DNA from: Dendrophyllia cribrosa | Taxonomy: Eukaryota > Cnidaria > Anthozoa > Scleractinia > Dendrophylliidae | Direction: 5' to 3' | NCBI GenBank assembly: GCA_024195265.1 | Contig: JAJLRJ010000011.1 | Span: forward strand, 19,693,319-19,757,318 | DNA length: 64,000 nucleotides | Part shown: piece by piece, positions 47,877 to 57,126 of the stretch | Numbering within the stretch: the first letter of the stretch is position 1 | Layout: each line of letters starts with the position of its first letter | Position numbers and translations under genes: made by a program | The notes under the pieces: model-generated | The model's input: only the letters and a program-made list of their open reading frames with translations | What the model was told of the DNA's origin: nothing | Databases searched by the model: none

Positions 47877-48310
47877 ATTTTGACCATGTGATGACGTATT
47901 AAAATCGTGGTAAATAAGAGTCCACACCACGGAAAACCGGTGGAAATTTGCTAATTCGCTCGATTTGGCGCGGCTCAGCTCCCGAGACCCGAACACCCGA
48001 GCGGCCTTCGGCCGACAAATTTATCAACCTCGCTTCGCGAGGAATTATATCTTAATTATATCGGTAAAATGTTTATTTGGAACTGCAGACGAAGAGAATT
48101 CAAGCCTGCAATCTTTTGCTTAATAAATATGTAGTAATGAAGCAGGATTATTATCAAACTTTCCTTAAGAAATGGAATCCTTACAAAACAAACATTCTTA
48201 ATTAACTTTTAGCTTTCAAACCTTTTGTACTTTCTACTTATATTTTAAAAACTCTTATTCTTCGGCCATTTCAACTTTAACAGAAATACAATACACACTG
48301 CGGTTATAAA

Positions 48311-48363
48311 CATGACAAAACAACGCATGTTGTAAAAAACTTTGATTAATGACTTGACGTTTC

Positions 48364-48394
<31 letters not shown>

Positions 48395-48890
48395 GGTTGG
48401 ATATAATACAAAAAAATTTAGATGCTATGGAGAAAGACTGGAACCTAATTTAAAAGAAATGACAATAGTGAAAAAAAAAGATAATATACAGACCTATCTT
48501 AAAGTCTGCTAGAAAATATAAACATATATACAAGGCTAGTAAAGAAAAAGTTTCTCACTACCCACATTTTCATTTAAAGCTGGTTTTAAATCCTTAATCA
48601 ATAATGTCTCCTTAATTCTACAATGGATATCCGATCGCCCAGTTGTTAAAATTTCAAAATGGTCCTATTTAATGTTGTGGCCCGTTGAAGTCATATGATC
48701 TGCAATGGCTGATGCGTGACAACCCTTCGTGAGTGCTTTAAAATTAGGTTCCAGTCTTTCTCTATAGCATTTAAATTTTATTGTATTATATCCAACCGTC
48801 ACCTCTGAAAATGTATGTTGAAGCATACGAAACGTCAAGTCATTAATAAAAGTTTTTTACAACATGCGTTGTTTTGTCATGTTTATAACC
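48311..48890 (-). mobile_element. Penelope-like element fragment with inverted terminal pieces
   Basis: About 100-base inverted copies (48,311-48,410 and 48,786-48,890) each carry a hammerhead-like motif. Between them the minus strand encodes the end of a Penelope protein: AIADHMTSTGHNIK, later HCRIKETLLIKDLKPALNENV and EKLFLY before a stop near 48,538, which is the C-terminal part of the GIY-YIG endonuclease region. One stop lies within it. The reverse transcriptase is missing. Confidence 0.7.
48352..48391 (-). ncRNA. Hammerhead-like motif of the Penelope fragment
   Basis: Minus strand: ACTT, CTGAAGA, stem II TGTATG-TTGAAG-CATAC, GAAAC, cleavage triplet GTC, then AAGT pairing with ACTT. All parts are in hammerhead order, but the core has CUGAAGA instead of CUGAUGA. 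The inverted copy at 48,801-48,840 (plus strand) has decayed further to CUGAAAA. Confidence 0.5.
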
Positions 48891-50955
48891 GCAGTGTATA
48901 TTGTATTTCTACTTATATTTATTTATTTAAAAAAATGTAACAGATAATATGTACAAATAAAGAGTTTTTACTGGCAAAAAAAAAATAAATCTTCTTCTAA
49001 TAGCGGAGCTGTCGCGGGCCGAAGGCCCGCTGCGTAGCCCCATACTTTGGAACCTATGCCCATCATTTTCCATGGTCATGGCTAGCGGAATGTTTCGTGC
49101 GTCGGACCGTGTGCCCGCCGCCGCCGTACGCGTTGAGCAGGAAAGGTACTTAGATGTTTTCCTGTGTTTCCTAAGCGGAGAAAACCGTTTAAATTAAAGT
49201 CGTTATTTTCCTGTATTTTTTCGCGGTTTGCTACTCAAGAAAGGGATACTCAGAAGCCGCTATAGTGGAAAAAGAAGAGCTTTCAGGGATAAAATCTTGC
49301 TTCGAGGAACTTCATACGTTTTTATCAATCTGGGAGCAATGCGAGGAGATGTTTGTCACTTCGGGTTTCAGAACTGAAGAAGCGGAGATTTAAAGAATTT
49401 CCAAGCGGTCGAGGGACTTAAAGGTAAAACAAAAGACATTTTTCGATGGGAATTTATGTTGATATCAATCTGTGATTGACTTTTTCTTTGTGTTCTCGCT
49501 AGATTTGGAGAATTGTTTATAAAACGTGACTTCTTTCATGGAAGACAGCCTCGAAGCGCTATAAATTGTTCGCGTTTTGCTTTTAAACATAAGCTTATGG
49601 AGATTTGAATAAAAGTTTTCGAAAGAAGATTGTGCTGTCCATTTTTATGTGTTTGTTCATTCATTACATAGGTTGAAAAGCGATTTTATGTAAAAACAAG
49701 ACTTGGATTTTTATAGTTCTAACTTTTTTTTTATAGTTCAAACTTCACTTGCGTGGCATTTTAATATGCAAATATGTTTGTGTATTTTTGGCAATTTTGA
49801 TTTCCAAATCAGTTTCTTGGGCAATTTTTGACACGCAACAAATGTTTTTTATTCGGAAAGTATTCGTACTAGTTATTCTAGACGGAGAAAAAGTTGTTTT
49901 TGTGAACTTTTGTACGGTCTAAATGTACTGTGCAGACGGTCGCGTAATTCTGTTTTTGAGAATTGCTAAAATTAAAAAAATAGCCCGGTCGTCAATCTTA
50001 ATTCTTGTGCTTCCGACCTTTCACCTCAGTTAAGTTTATGATCGGCTTTCTGTTCATTGAGCGACGCTGTTAGGTTCAGCCTATCTACATATATTTATGA
50101 ATACTCCCGGATACATTTATTTTAGTTTTCTTTTTCAGGTATATAGCCAGGTTCCGAAATTAAAAAAACCTCGTTTTGGTTTAATTTTTTTACGATCATT
50201 GTAATTTGTTAAAAAAGGTGTTAAAGAGAGCTAATATTGCATTTTGTAACGCGCAGCTCCACAGAAAAGTCTCATTTGCTTAATGCTTCATATTTTTAAA
50301 CAGTCACATTTTAGGATTTCATCCACAGGCTCTAAAGTTAGAACCACCTTGTACAACATAATAAACAGCACAACAGGAAAGTACTGCTCAATAGCTTTCA
50401 TTCACTTAAGGATTTCATCCCGGCACAGACGCAAAAGTTAGAACGACCTTGTACAGCATAATAAACGGCAACACAGAAATATATTACTAAACAGGGTTCA
50501 TATGAATTCTCATACTTTGGATTTTTTTTGTAAAAGGCAACTCAAATGAATAGCCGTACAACACCCTGAACCAACATTACTACAATCAAGTCTACCAAGT
50601 TAAGACTACGACTAGAACAAATACCACTGAATCGATACCAACAGCCATCTATACCTTTCAAACGTCTTATCGACGATATGAACAGAACAAACCAAAATTT
50701 TGGGGGATTCTTGATAAACAGAACGTAGCAGACGAAAACTGAACAATCACTGCCTTGATTCTTCACAGATAATAACATCACGGCTTAACTGTAAAATCAC
50801 CTCGACAACCAGACGTATGAATACTGACGTTTTAGTCATGACTGCTAACATGGCTTTAATCCAGATTTACTACCAAAATATACAATTTATAAAGTAATGT
50901 CCACCATGCACGGTGTGCAATATACTAAGCCACTGCTATTTTCTTTTCTTTTTAG
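48891..50955 (+). other. Receptor intron sequence with dispersed repeat copy 3
   Basis: Contains the dispersed repeat (49,001-50,086) and two diverged tandem copies of a segment with AAGTTAGAAC and ACCTTGTACA at 50,312-50,485. The acceptor before the next exon is TTTTCTTTTTAG. Confidence 0.5.
49001..50086 (+). repeat. Unclassified dispersed repeat, copy 3 of 3
   Basis: Starts TAGCGGAGCTGTCGCGGGCC and ends near GACGCTGTTAGGTTCAGCCTA. It lacks part of the GC-rich segment of copy 1. Confidence 0.75.
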
Positions 50956-51127
50956 AACGCAATCAATATAACCAGCCTTTTTTTCAAAGAAATGAGGAAA
51001 GTCCAGCCCGAAAAGAATGACATCAATATATTGATCGCTACTCAAGAACTGGAGTCATTTGCAATTAACTACGGCAAGATTCATTATAAAACGAATAAAA
51101 GCAACGTATTTTCCCAAGAATCATTTG
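50956..51127 (+). CDS. Receptor exon: GAIN domain, N-terminal helical part
   Basis: 172 bases, phase 0 at the start and phase 1 at the end (TTTG|GTGAG). It encodes NAINITSLFFKEMRKVQ then INILIATQELESFAINYGKI, which looks like the helical subdomain A of a GAIN domain, including the ELESFA-type motif common in adhesion GPCRs. The phase-0 start does not fit directly onto the exon ending at 37,506 (phase 1), so at least one exon in between was missed. Confidence 0.65.
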
Positions 51128-51649
51128 GTGAGTCCATAGTTAGTGAGGGTACATTAAATTTTCATGGGGGGGGGGGGGGGGGAGGGGGAGGGGGGGGGGG
51201 GGGGCGTTTGTTATTTCATTTCTCTGCAACGACTTCTGGTTGGAACACAATTGATACTACATCTATAAAACGTAAAACTAGTTTCATTTATGTCCTGTAC
51301 CTGAATAGATTTCTTTGTGTTGATTGCTTACATTAGAGAGGGGCATTTATTAGAGAGATGCGTTTATTGAATTTTTCTCGCTTTTAAAGGGGCTCCAGTA
51401 TTGCGTTTATTAGAGACGGGCGTCTGTTAGAGACAGGGCGTTTATTAGAATAAATACGGTAACCGGCTTCGATTCCGAAACAGTTATCCATTCAAGTCAC
51501 AAACTTTGGCGAATAAATGAGCAAATCACTCTGCTTTCAGCCAAGAGTGAAAGAAAAATCGGTATATATCACTTGATACAAAATGTTTTCCCTCAAAACT
51601 AACCGAAATGACCTTAATTTAAGTTGTGATTCTTTTGTCCTTTTTGTAG
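51128..51649 (+). other. Receptor intron with poly-G tract
   Basis: Nearly pure G from 51,166 to 51,205, then TTTATTAGAGA-type short repeats at 51,335-51,450. No gene. Confidence 0.5.
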
Positions 51650-51778
51650 CGATGAAGTTGCAGAAAATGTCTGCAGATAACAAGAAAGTTATTTCTTTCT
51701 CTGTAAATGAAACAAGTTACACAGCGGAAGAGAGTGGGGCGGGCATTTCCATACCCTCGAAAATCTTCAAAGGACAAG
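51650..51778 (+). CDS. Receptor exon: GAIN domain, middle part
   Basis: 129 bases with acceptor CCTTTTTGTAG and donor CAAG|GTAGAG, phase 1 on both sides. It encodes AMKLQKMSADNKKVISFSVN and then EESGAGISIPSKIFKGQ; the ISIP...F pattern is usual at the start of GAIN subdomain B. It connects in phase to the exons before and after. Confidence 0.7.
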
Positions 51779-52100
51779 GTAGAGTAAAGTGGATTGATTG
51801 CGCAGGTGCTGAAGTACAGAATTCATTGGTTCAAACTTTGACCTCCGCTATTGTGCTGTGTCCAAAGAAAGCGGGATTCCCAAAATAACTAGCCTGAGAA
51901 AACAGACGTCGTTTCGCGGCGCCACCACCAGGCCCCTGCGAAACGATGGTGCCCAGTGGTGCCGCCGCGAAACGAAACGTTATTTTAAAAATATACCGCT
52001 TTTACGAGTCACAAATCGCCAAAATAAACATAGAAAAACAACGTTAAACAACAGCAGTAATTTTGAGTCTTTTTTCCATTTTTATCAGTTTTAACAGACC

Positions 52101-53061
52101 TAAATTTCGGCTTTATTCAGACCAGCTTTTTAAACAGATACTGCCACTTCAGATGCACAGCACACCACACAAACAGGGGATGGTAAGCCTGTGGTGTAAG
52201 GCTAGCTTTATAAACAGATACAACCATTACAGATACAAAGCACACCACACAAACAGGGGATGGTAAGCCTGTGGTGTAAGGCTAGCTTTATAAACAGATA
52301 CAACCATTACAGATACAAAGCACACCACACAAACAGGGGATGGTAAGCCTGTGGTGTAAGGCTAGCTTTATAAACAGATACAACCATTACAGATGCACAG
52401 CACACCACACAAACAGGGGATGGTAAGCCTATGGTGTAAGGCTAGCTTTATAAACAGATACAACCATTACAGATACACAGCACACCACACAAACAGAGGA
52501 TGGTAAACCTGTGGTGTAAGGTTAGCTTTATAAACAGATACAACCATTACAGATGCCGCAGCACACCACACAAACAGGGGATGGTAAGCCTGTGGTGTAA
52601 GGCTAGCTTTATAAACAGATACAACCATTACAGATGCACAGCACACCACACAAACAGAGGATGGTAAGCCTGTGGTGTAAGGCTAGCTTTATAAACAGAT
52701 ACAACCATTACAGATGCACAGCACACCACACAAACAGGGGAGGGTAAGCCTGTGGTGTAAGGCTTGCTTTATAAACAGATACAACCATTACAGATACACA
52801 GCACACCACACAAACAGAGGATGGTAAGCCTGTGGTGTAAGGCTAGCTTTATAAACAGATACAACCATTACAGATGCACAGCACACCACACAAACAGGGG
52901 ATGGTAAGCCTGTGGTGTAAGGCTAGTTTTATAAACAGATACAACCATTACAGATACACAGCACACCACACAAACAGGGGATGGTAAGCCTGTGGTGTAA
53001 GGCTAGCTTTATAAACAGATATAACCATTAAAGATACACAGCACACCACACAAACAGAGAA
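52101..53061. repeat. Satellite array, about 12 units of 80 bp
   Basis: TGGTAAGCCTGTGGTGTAAG recurs at 52,181, 52,261, 52,341, 52,421, 52,501, 52,582, 52,662, 52,742, 52,822, 52,902 and 52,982, a regular 80-base period with one 81-base unit. Units differ by few substitutions (GCACAG or ACAAAG, GGGGA or GAGGA). Frames through it are artefacts since 80 is not a multiple of three. Confidence 0.95.
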
Positions 53062-53079
53062 TGGTTTACCCATGTAAAA

Positions 53080-53480
53080 AGTTGTCATGACAAAGCATGA
53101 CTTATAATGACAATTCATGATTTGTCATAAAAATGCCATGACCAGTCACGTTCATGTCATGACTGGTCATGACGAGTCATAAATAAATACGGCATGACTG
53201 ATGATCATGACATGGCCATGACAATTGCATGAACCCATGACTGTTAATGACAAAATGTGGTTTGTCATAAATTTATCACGACAAGTCATAAAAATCTTTA
53301 ATTAGTCATGACATTTAAATGTGGATCATGACAAATCAAGACTTCTCATTAATTACCTGACATTATTCAAAACAATCTTGTGAAGTTATGACATTAAAAT
53401 TATGTTCATGACAAATCAATACTCATAATTAATTTACCATGACAAATCATAACAATTTTACAGAAGTCATAAAAAAATTT
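53080..53480. repeat. Dense cluster of TCATGAC/GTCATGA palindromic motifs
   Basis: Directly after the satellite, the words GTCATGAC, TCATGAC, GTCATAA and TTGTCAT recur on both strands every 10-25 bases for about 400 bases. The spacing is irregular, so this is not a simple tandem repeat. Confidence 0.7.
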
Positions 53481-53960
53481 AAAAAATGATCAATTACCAA
53501 TACAAATTTTAAGCAATCCTTAATCAAACCAGGAGTCATTTTGCATTAACTAATAACAATTATCACAAAAGCATAATATTTCTCTTTCCATTACCATTAC
53601 CATATGTATATGCACCAGAATATTGTGATCTGCGGATTCCTCCACAACAGTTGTTTTTCAAATTTTACATTAAGTTACACACAAGCATGCATTGTAGGAT
53701 CTCCTTGATTGTTTAAGACAGTAGTATGTCTCTCTAAAATTACATTGAAAATATGTTGATTGTGAATGAAAAGGGGGAAAGTGATAATTTAAAAACTGAC
53801 TGTTTCATTAAAATTCTAGAAAAACTGATATGGTTATGGACAAAATGGCTACATTTATAATCTGTGCAAGCTATTGAAAAGAAAGTTGCTTTTGATGATT
53901 TACACAATCATTCTGTGTCACACATTAGTCTCTTTCACACGTGTTTGGGGTTTTAGCCAC

Positions 53961-54120
53961 ATACTGCTATTTCAATTAACGTTGTCGGATTAAAAAGCGT
54001 AAAAGCCAACACCGCAAGGTAGTATGGGATTTTTATGCAATGGCTTTAACCCTAACCCATACTACCTTGCGGTCTTGGCTTTGAACTTTAATCCGACAAC
54101 GTTTATTGAAATAGCTGTAT
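53961..54120. repeat. Hairpin repeat with about 67-base arms
   Basis: ATACTGCTATTTCAATTAAC at the left and its near complement at the right end, plus CACCGCAAGGTAGTATGGG pairing with CCCATACTACCTTGCGG near the loop. Confidence 0.85.
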
Positions 54121-54784
54121 ACATTTCCACTTTGTCCACAAATGTAAATGCCTTTTCCTTGCAGTTGATTAACATTGATGACAACTTTGGTTGTGCATCT
54201 GAAATTAATAAAATAAAATAAAACAGTTGTGAGGAAAGGCATGTGTACCATGTAAAATGTTCATGTACTTGTTATGTATGGCAATACCGCTGGCCATAAT
54301 GTGCGCGGTTATTGAGTTTGTATGTTAGCCAATGAAAATAAACCACATGGCAGAGTGTTTGTGATCCAACATGGCGTCTGTGTGGTAAGACATAACAGTA
54401 CTCTAGGCAAACTTGTTATGGTCTTGAGTTACACCAAGAGTACAGGGTACTTTCTAGTGACTTTGACACAGCATTGCCACAAATATAAGGCTCAGTGCGA
54501 TTAAGGCACTTTTAAAAATTTAAACATCTGTAACAAAGTTGGTTACATTGGTTTGTTTACATTAAGGACGGCAACATGACTTATATATGTTTTAATGAAA
54601 CAATAACAAGTCATGATATATTTATCATGACCACTTTTTACACGGGAAAGCCTGTGGCTAAACTCGAATACCAAAGACAGTTTTCAATGGGCTCAATCGC
54701 TATATTTATTTGTCGATATTTGGGCTGTAAAGACTGCTATTTTCGTGTTACAATTAGCAGTTTTTGTTTTCATTTTTTCCTTAG

Positions 54785-54863
54785 AAGCTGTTGTTGTAAG
54801 CATTATTCTGTATAATGGCATCACGCAATGGGTCCCTGATGAAGAACATGTTGTACTTCACGG
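54785..54863 (+). CDS. Receptor exon: GAIN domain, C-terminal part 1
   Basis: 79 bases after acceptor TTTTTTCCTTAG, ending CACGG|GTGAG, phase 1 in and phase 2 out. It encodes EAVVVSIILYNGITQWVPD then EEHVVLHG, the beta-strand with a VSIILY core usual in GAIN subdomain B. Of the three frames only this one stays open and matches both neighbours. Confidence 0.75.
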
Positions 54864-55141
54864 GTGAGTTTATTTTAATTTTCGATCTATAGATTTTTGT
54901 GGCGGACAATTAAACTATATTGTAAGCATGAAATATTTTCACTTGTGTGCAATTGGTCAAAATGTGCCAGGCGATGCAGTACTGAGGCATATTCTCTTGA
55001 TAAACCGGACGGCCAAAAATTACCCAAGATTTCATTCTTGAATATATGACATGAAAGGTGGACGGGAAAATGTGAAACTGTTTTTAAAGTTTTTAAAAAT
55101 GTTTTTCTAATTATGCATGTTTGTGTTTCTTATTTCCTTAG
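54864..55141 (+). other. Short receptor intron
   Basis: 278 bases, GTGAG...CCTTAG, no features. Confidence 0.6.
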
Positions 55142-55253
55142 CAAAAGGTTTACGAACCTCGAGCTTGGAAGCCGAATCATAGCCAGCACAGTAGATCCCA
55201 GGCCTTCTGGTATTCTGCAAGAAAACGTCGCAATTGTATTTAGGTACAACAAG
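55142..55253 (+). CDS. Receptor exon: GAIN domain, C-terminal part 2
   Basis: 112 bases, phase 2 in, phase 0 out (AACAAG|GTAATAG). It encodes KRFTNLELGSRIIASTVDPR then PSGILQENVAIVFRYNK; the LGSRIIASTVDP and VAIVF blocks are hallmark GAIN strands just before the GPS autoproteolysis motif. The GPS (Cys, Trp, His-Leu/Thr) and the seven transmembrane helices should follow in later exons, which lie beyond the viral block and outside the window. If the gene has no such exons, it would be truncated here. Confidence 0.8.
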
Positions 55254-55383
55254 GTAATAGACCTTTTTACCTATAAGGCAGTCATATATATTTTTCCCCT
55301 GGGCATCGCATTAGGACGATTGACATTAATTAATAACAAGGAATATATTAATTTCAATGGTCATCATGGGATGTCCAGTGCCA

Positions 55384-55464
55384 GGGGAGTAGTTAAGGAC
55401 TTGGCGGTACCAGATCAGTTTTGCAAAACTGATCTGATACCATGCCAAGTCTTAACTACTTCCC
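55384..55464. repeat. Foldback hairpin around TTTTGCAAAA
   Basis: GGGGAGTAGTTAAG and ACCAGATCAGTTTTG on the left pair with CAAAACTGATCTGAT and CTTAACTACTTCCC on the right. About 80 bases in total. Confidence 0.9.
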
Positions 55465-55616
55465 ATCTGTTGGATTAAAAAATATAAAAAAATCAAATGA
55501 AACTATATGTTAATAAAAACAAATGGTGCGTTTATTTCATTGCGTGACACAATTCTCGGAAACACAGGATGTAATACCCAGAAACAGAGAACGGGGAATC
55601 CCCCGCTTACAAGTCT

Positions 55617-55891
55617 GAACATGTTTTGATAAAAAGGAAATGAGTCATCACTAATAGTTATTGTTTCAGATCACGAGACGGTCGTGTGATATTTTTAACC
55701 AATCAGAGGCTTCACACTTTGACTCACAATTGTGAACTTTTTCAGTGAAAAAGTTCACAATTGTGAAGTTGCTTGTGAAGTTAAGATGCCTTACTCTCTA
55801 AAACAGCTCGATCAGCGATATGAGCGACTGACTCATGATCTGAAACAATAGCTATTAATGATGACTCATTTCCTGTTATTAAAACATGTTC
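55617..55891. repeat. Inverted repeat with 60-base arms and a central 41-base palindrome
   Basis: GAACATGTTTT...AAATGAGTCATCA...TATTGTTTCAGATCA (55,617-55,677) is matched inverted at 55,832-55,891 with about 85-90 percent identity. In the middle (55,725-55,765) CACAATTGTGAACTTTTTCA meets its exact complement across a single G. It lies about 80 bases before the first viral gene. It may be a MITE or part of the viral terminus. Confidence 0.8.
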
Positions 55892-55973
55892 GCTATTTTT
55901 GTTTTCTGGGAATTTAGACACGCGCCGCTTATAGCTATTGTTTTAAAAATATAATCTCATATAATAGTATAGA

Positions 55974-56564
55974 ATGAATTGTAATTTGGAAATTCATGAT
56001 GAATTTGAGAATATGGGAGAGTTGACCTGTCCCTTTTGTGACCAACGATTAGCAGATGTTGGTAGAAATACGGAAGTTGTTGAATCATGTTGTGATAAAA
56101 AAGATATGTTTAATGACAATGGAATGAATGTTTGTCTAAATTGCGGTACCGTTTATGGTTATGATTTGGTTAGTCCATATGTTGACTTTCATGAGAATAT
56201 GTATAGAATAAGGAGGAAGAGTGTGTATGTAAGAAAATATCATATCGAAAATACCATAAATAAATATAATAAAGAAATTCAATTGAGTTTTCAAGACCGT
56301 AACAAAATATATAAGATATTTGCATTAATAAACAACGTGTTACCAGAAGTTAATAAGAACCGTAAACGGATGATTAGTATTAAATATGTTTTGCTGCGGA
56401 TATTTAAAATCTTAGGAATGGAATATGAATTTATACCACTTTCAAAATCAAAGAAGACAATAAAATTTTATGAGACTTGGTGGGACAACATATATGAATT
56501 AATAAAGGATGATGCTGCTAAAATTAGTCATACGTCATGCAAAGGGGGTTTTCCCTATGAATGA
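55974..56564 (+). CDS. VLTF3-like late transcription factor of the endogenous virus
   Basis: 196 residues. A zinc-ribbon-like N-terminus has Cys19-x2-Cys22, Cys39-Cys40 and Cys54-x2-Cys57. A helical domain follows with SVYVRKYHIENTINKYN (residues about 82-98), RKRMISIKYVLLRIFKILG (about 132-150) and TIKFYETWWDNIYELI. The Tyr-x-Arg-x-x-His and Arg...Tyr-Leu-x-Arg patterns are those of the poxvirus VLTF3 (A2-like) family shared by nucleocytoplasmic large DNA viruses and some smaller relatives. A TFIIB-type factor is the alternative, given the zinc ribbon. The start is set by the motif ATAATAGTATAGAATG. It is convergent with the next gene (53 bases apart). Confidence 0.65.
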   Translation: MNCNLEIHDEFENMGELTCPFCDQRLADVGRNTEVVESCCDKKDMFNDNGMNVCLNCGTVYGYDLVSPYVDFHENMYRIRRKSVYVRKYHIENTINKYNKEIQLSFQDRNKIYKIFALINNVLPEVNKNRKRMISIKYVLLRIFKILGMEYEFIPLSKSKKTIKFYETWWDNIYELIKDDAAKISHTSCKGGFPYE

Positions 56565-56617
56565 GTTATTGAATAAAGTTTGTTAGTAAAGTTTATCGTA
56601 AAATTTACTATAAAAGT

Positions 56618-57106
56618 TTACTCGGAAGTGAATTTTTTATCATACTGTTTCTCGAATTTATCGGCAAGAGGACAAATATCGATGATTATTTCGTCTAACT
56701 GTCTCATTTCATTGATGAATATATTGTGGTTGAATTGATTTCCTCTAAGACAAGACCGTAAAAAAACTAATACTTTTTCATATGTCGTATAAGCAAATTC
56801 AGACATTTCGATTTTCTTTTTATAATTCTTGATTTCACTTACTGTTTTTAGCACTAAACCAGCTCCAGAAATAGAAGCTAGTATAGCAGGATTTAATGTG
56901 ATACTACCAGTTACAGTACCAATAACTATTAAGCCTGTTGAAGTTACATTAATAGCTAAATTCAATCTCTTGAAATATTTGAAAGCATTCTTATAGCACC
57001 AAAATCGTTTATGATAAAATTTATACAATGCTTTGATTTCAGATAATTTTTCTTGGCTGATGTTTTTATCAATATGATTGAAATTGAATATATCTGTTTT
57101 AGTCAT
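56618..57106 (-). CDS. Small virus membrane protein, function unknown
   Basis: 162 residues. A basic-aromatic segment (FYHKRFWCYKNAFKYFKRLN) is followed by a Gly/Ser/Ile-rich hydrophobic stretch of about 40 residues (52-90), enough for a two-helix membrane hairpin with NP at the turn, then a basic region and a helical, soluble C-terminus. I do not recognise the family. The start is placed after AATATATAATATAATG. It is last in the leftward cluster and overlaps nothing; 20 bases separate it from the PLA2-like gene. It could be a virion membrane or holin-like protein, but that is speculation. Confidence 0.65.
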   Translation of the reverse strand: MTKTDIFNFNHIDKNISQEKLSEIKALYKFYHKRFWCYKNAFKYFKRLNLAINVTSTGLIVIGTVTGSITLNPAILASISGAGLVLKTVSEIKNYKKKIEMSEFAYTTYEKVLVFLRSCLRGNQFNHNIFINEMRQLDEIIIDICPLADKFEKQYDKKFTSE

Positions 57107-57126
57107 TATATTATATATTTGGATAA

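Larger units (their letters stand above)
51779..54784 (+). other. Receptor intron with 80-bp satellite and TCATGAC cluster
   Basis: A 3.0 kb intron. Apart from the repeats listed separately it holds a hairpin-forming GC-rich piece at 51,893-51,985 (GTTTCGCGGCGCCACC and its complement) and AT-rich sequence. No gene. Confidence 0.5.
55254..55973. other. Junction between the last receptor exon and the viral block
   Basis: No coding. Two inverted repeats are listed separately. The host-virus boundary must lie in here, but without the other viral end or an empty allele I cannot place it. Confidence 0.6.

Noticed and set aside
50992..51336. 114-residue frame with a poly-Gly stretch
   Set aside because: Only its first part is a real exon (50,956-51,127); the Gly run translates an intronic poly-G tract.
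52063..52649. Open frames through the 80-bp repeat
   Set aside because: The unit is not a multiple of three and the frames read through satellite sequence only.
52101..53061. CRISPR-like array
   Set aside because: Repeats are directly adjacent 80-bp units without variable spacers, in a eukaryotic intron.
54046..54060. Telomere-like TTAACCCTAACCC
   Set aside because: Only two units in the loop of a hairpin repeat; chance is likely.
55113..55478. 121-residue frame as a complete gene
   Set aside because: Only 55,142-55,253 has exon borders; the rest is intron and hairpin.
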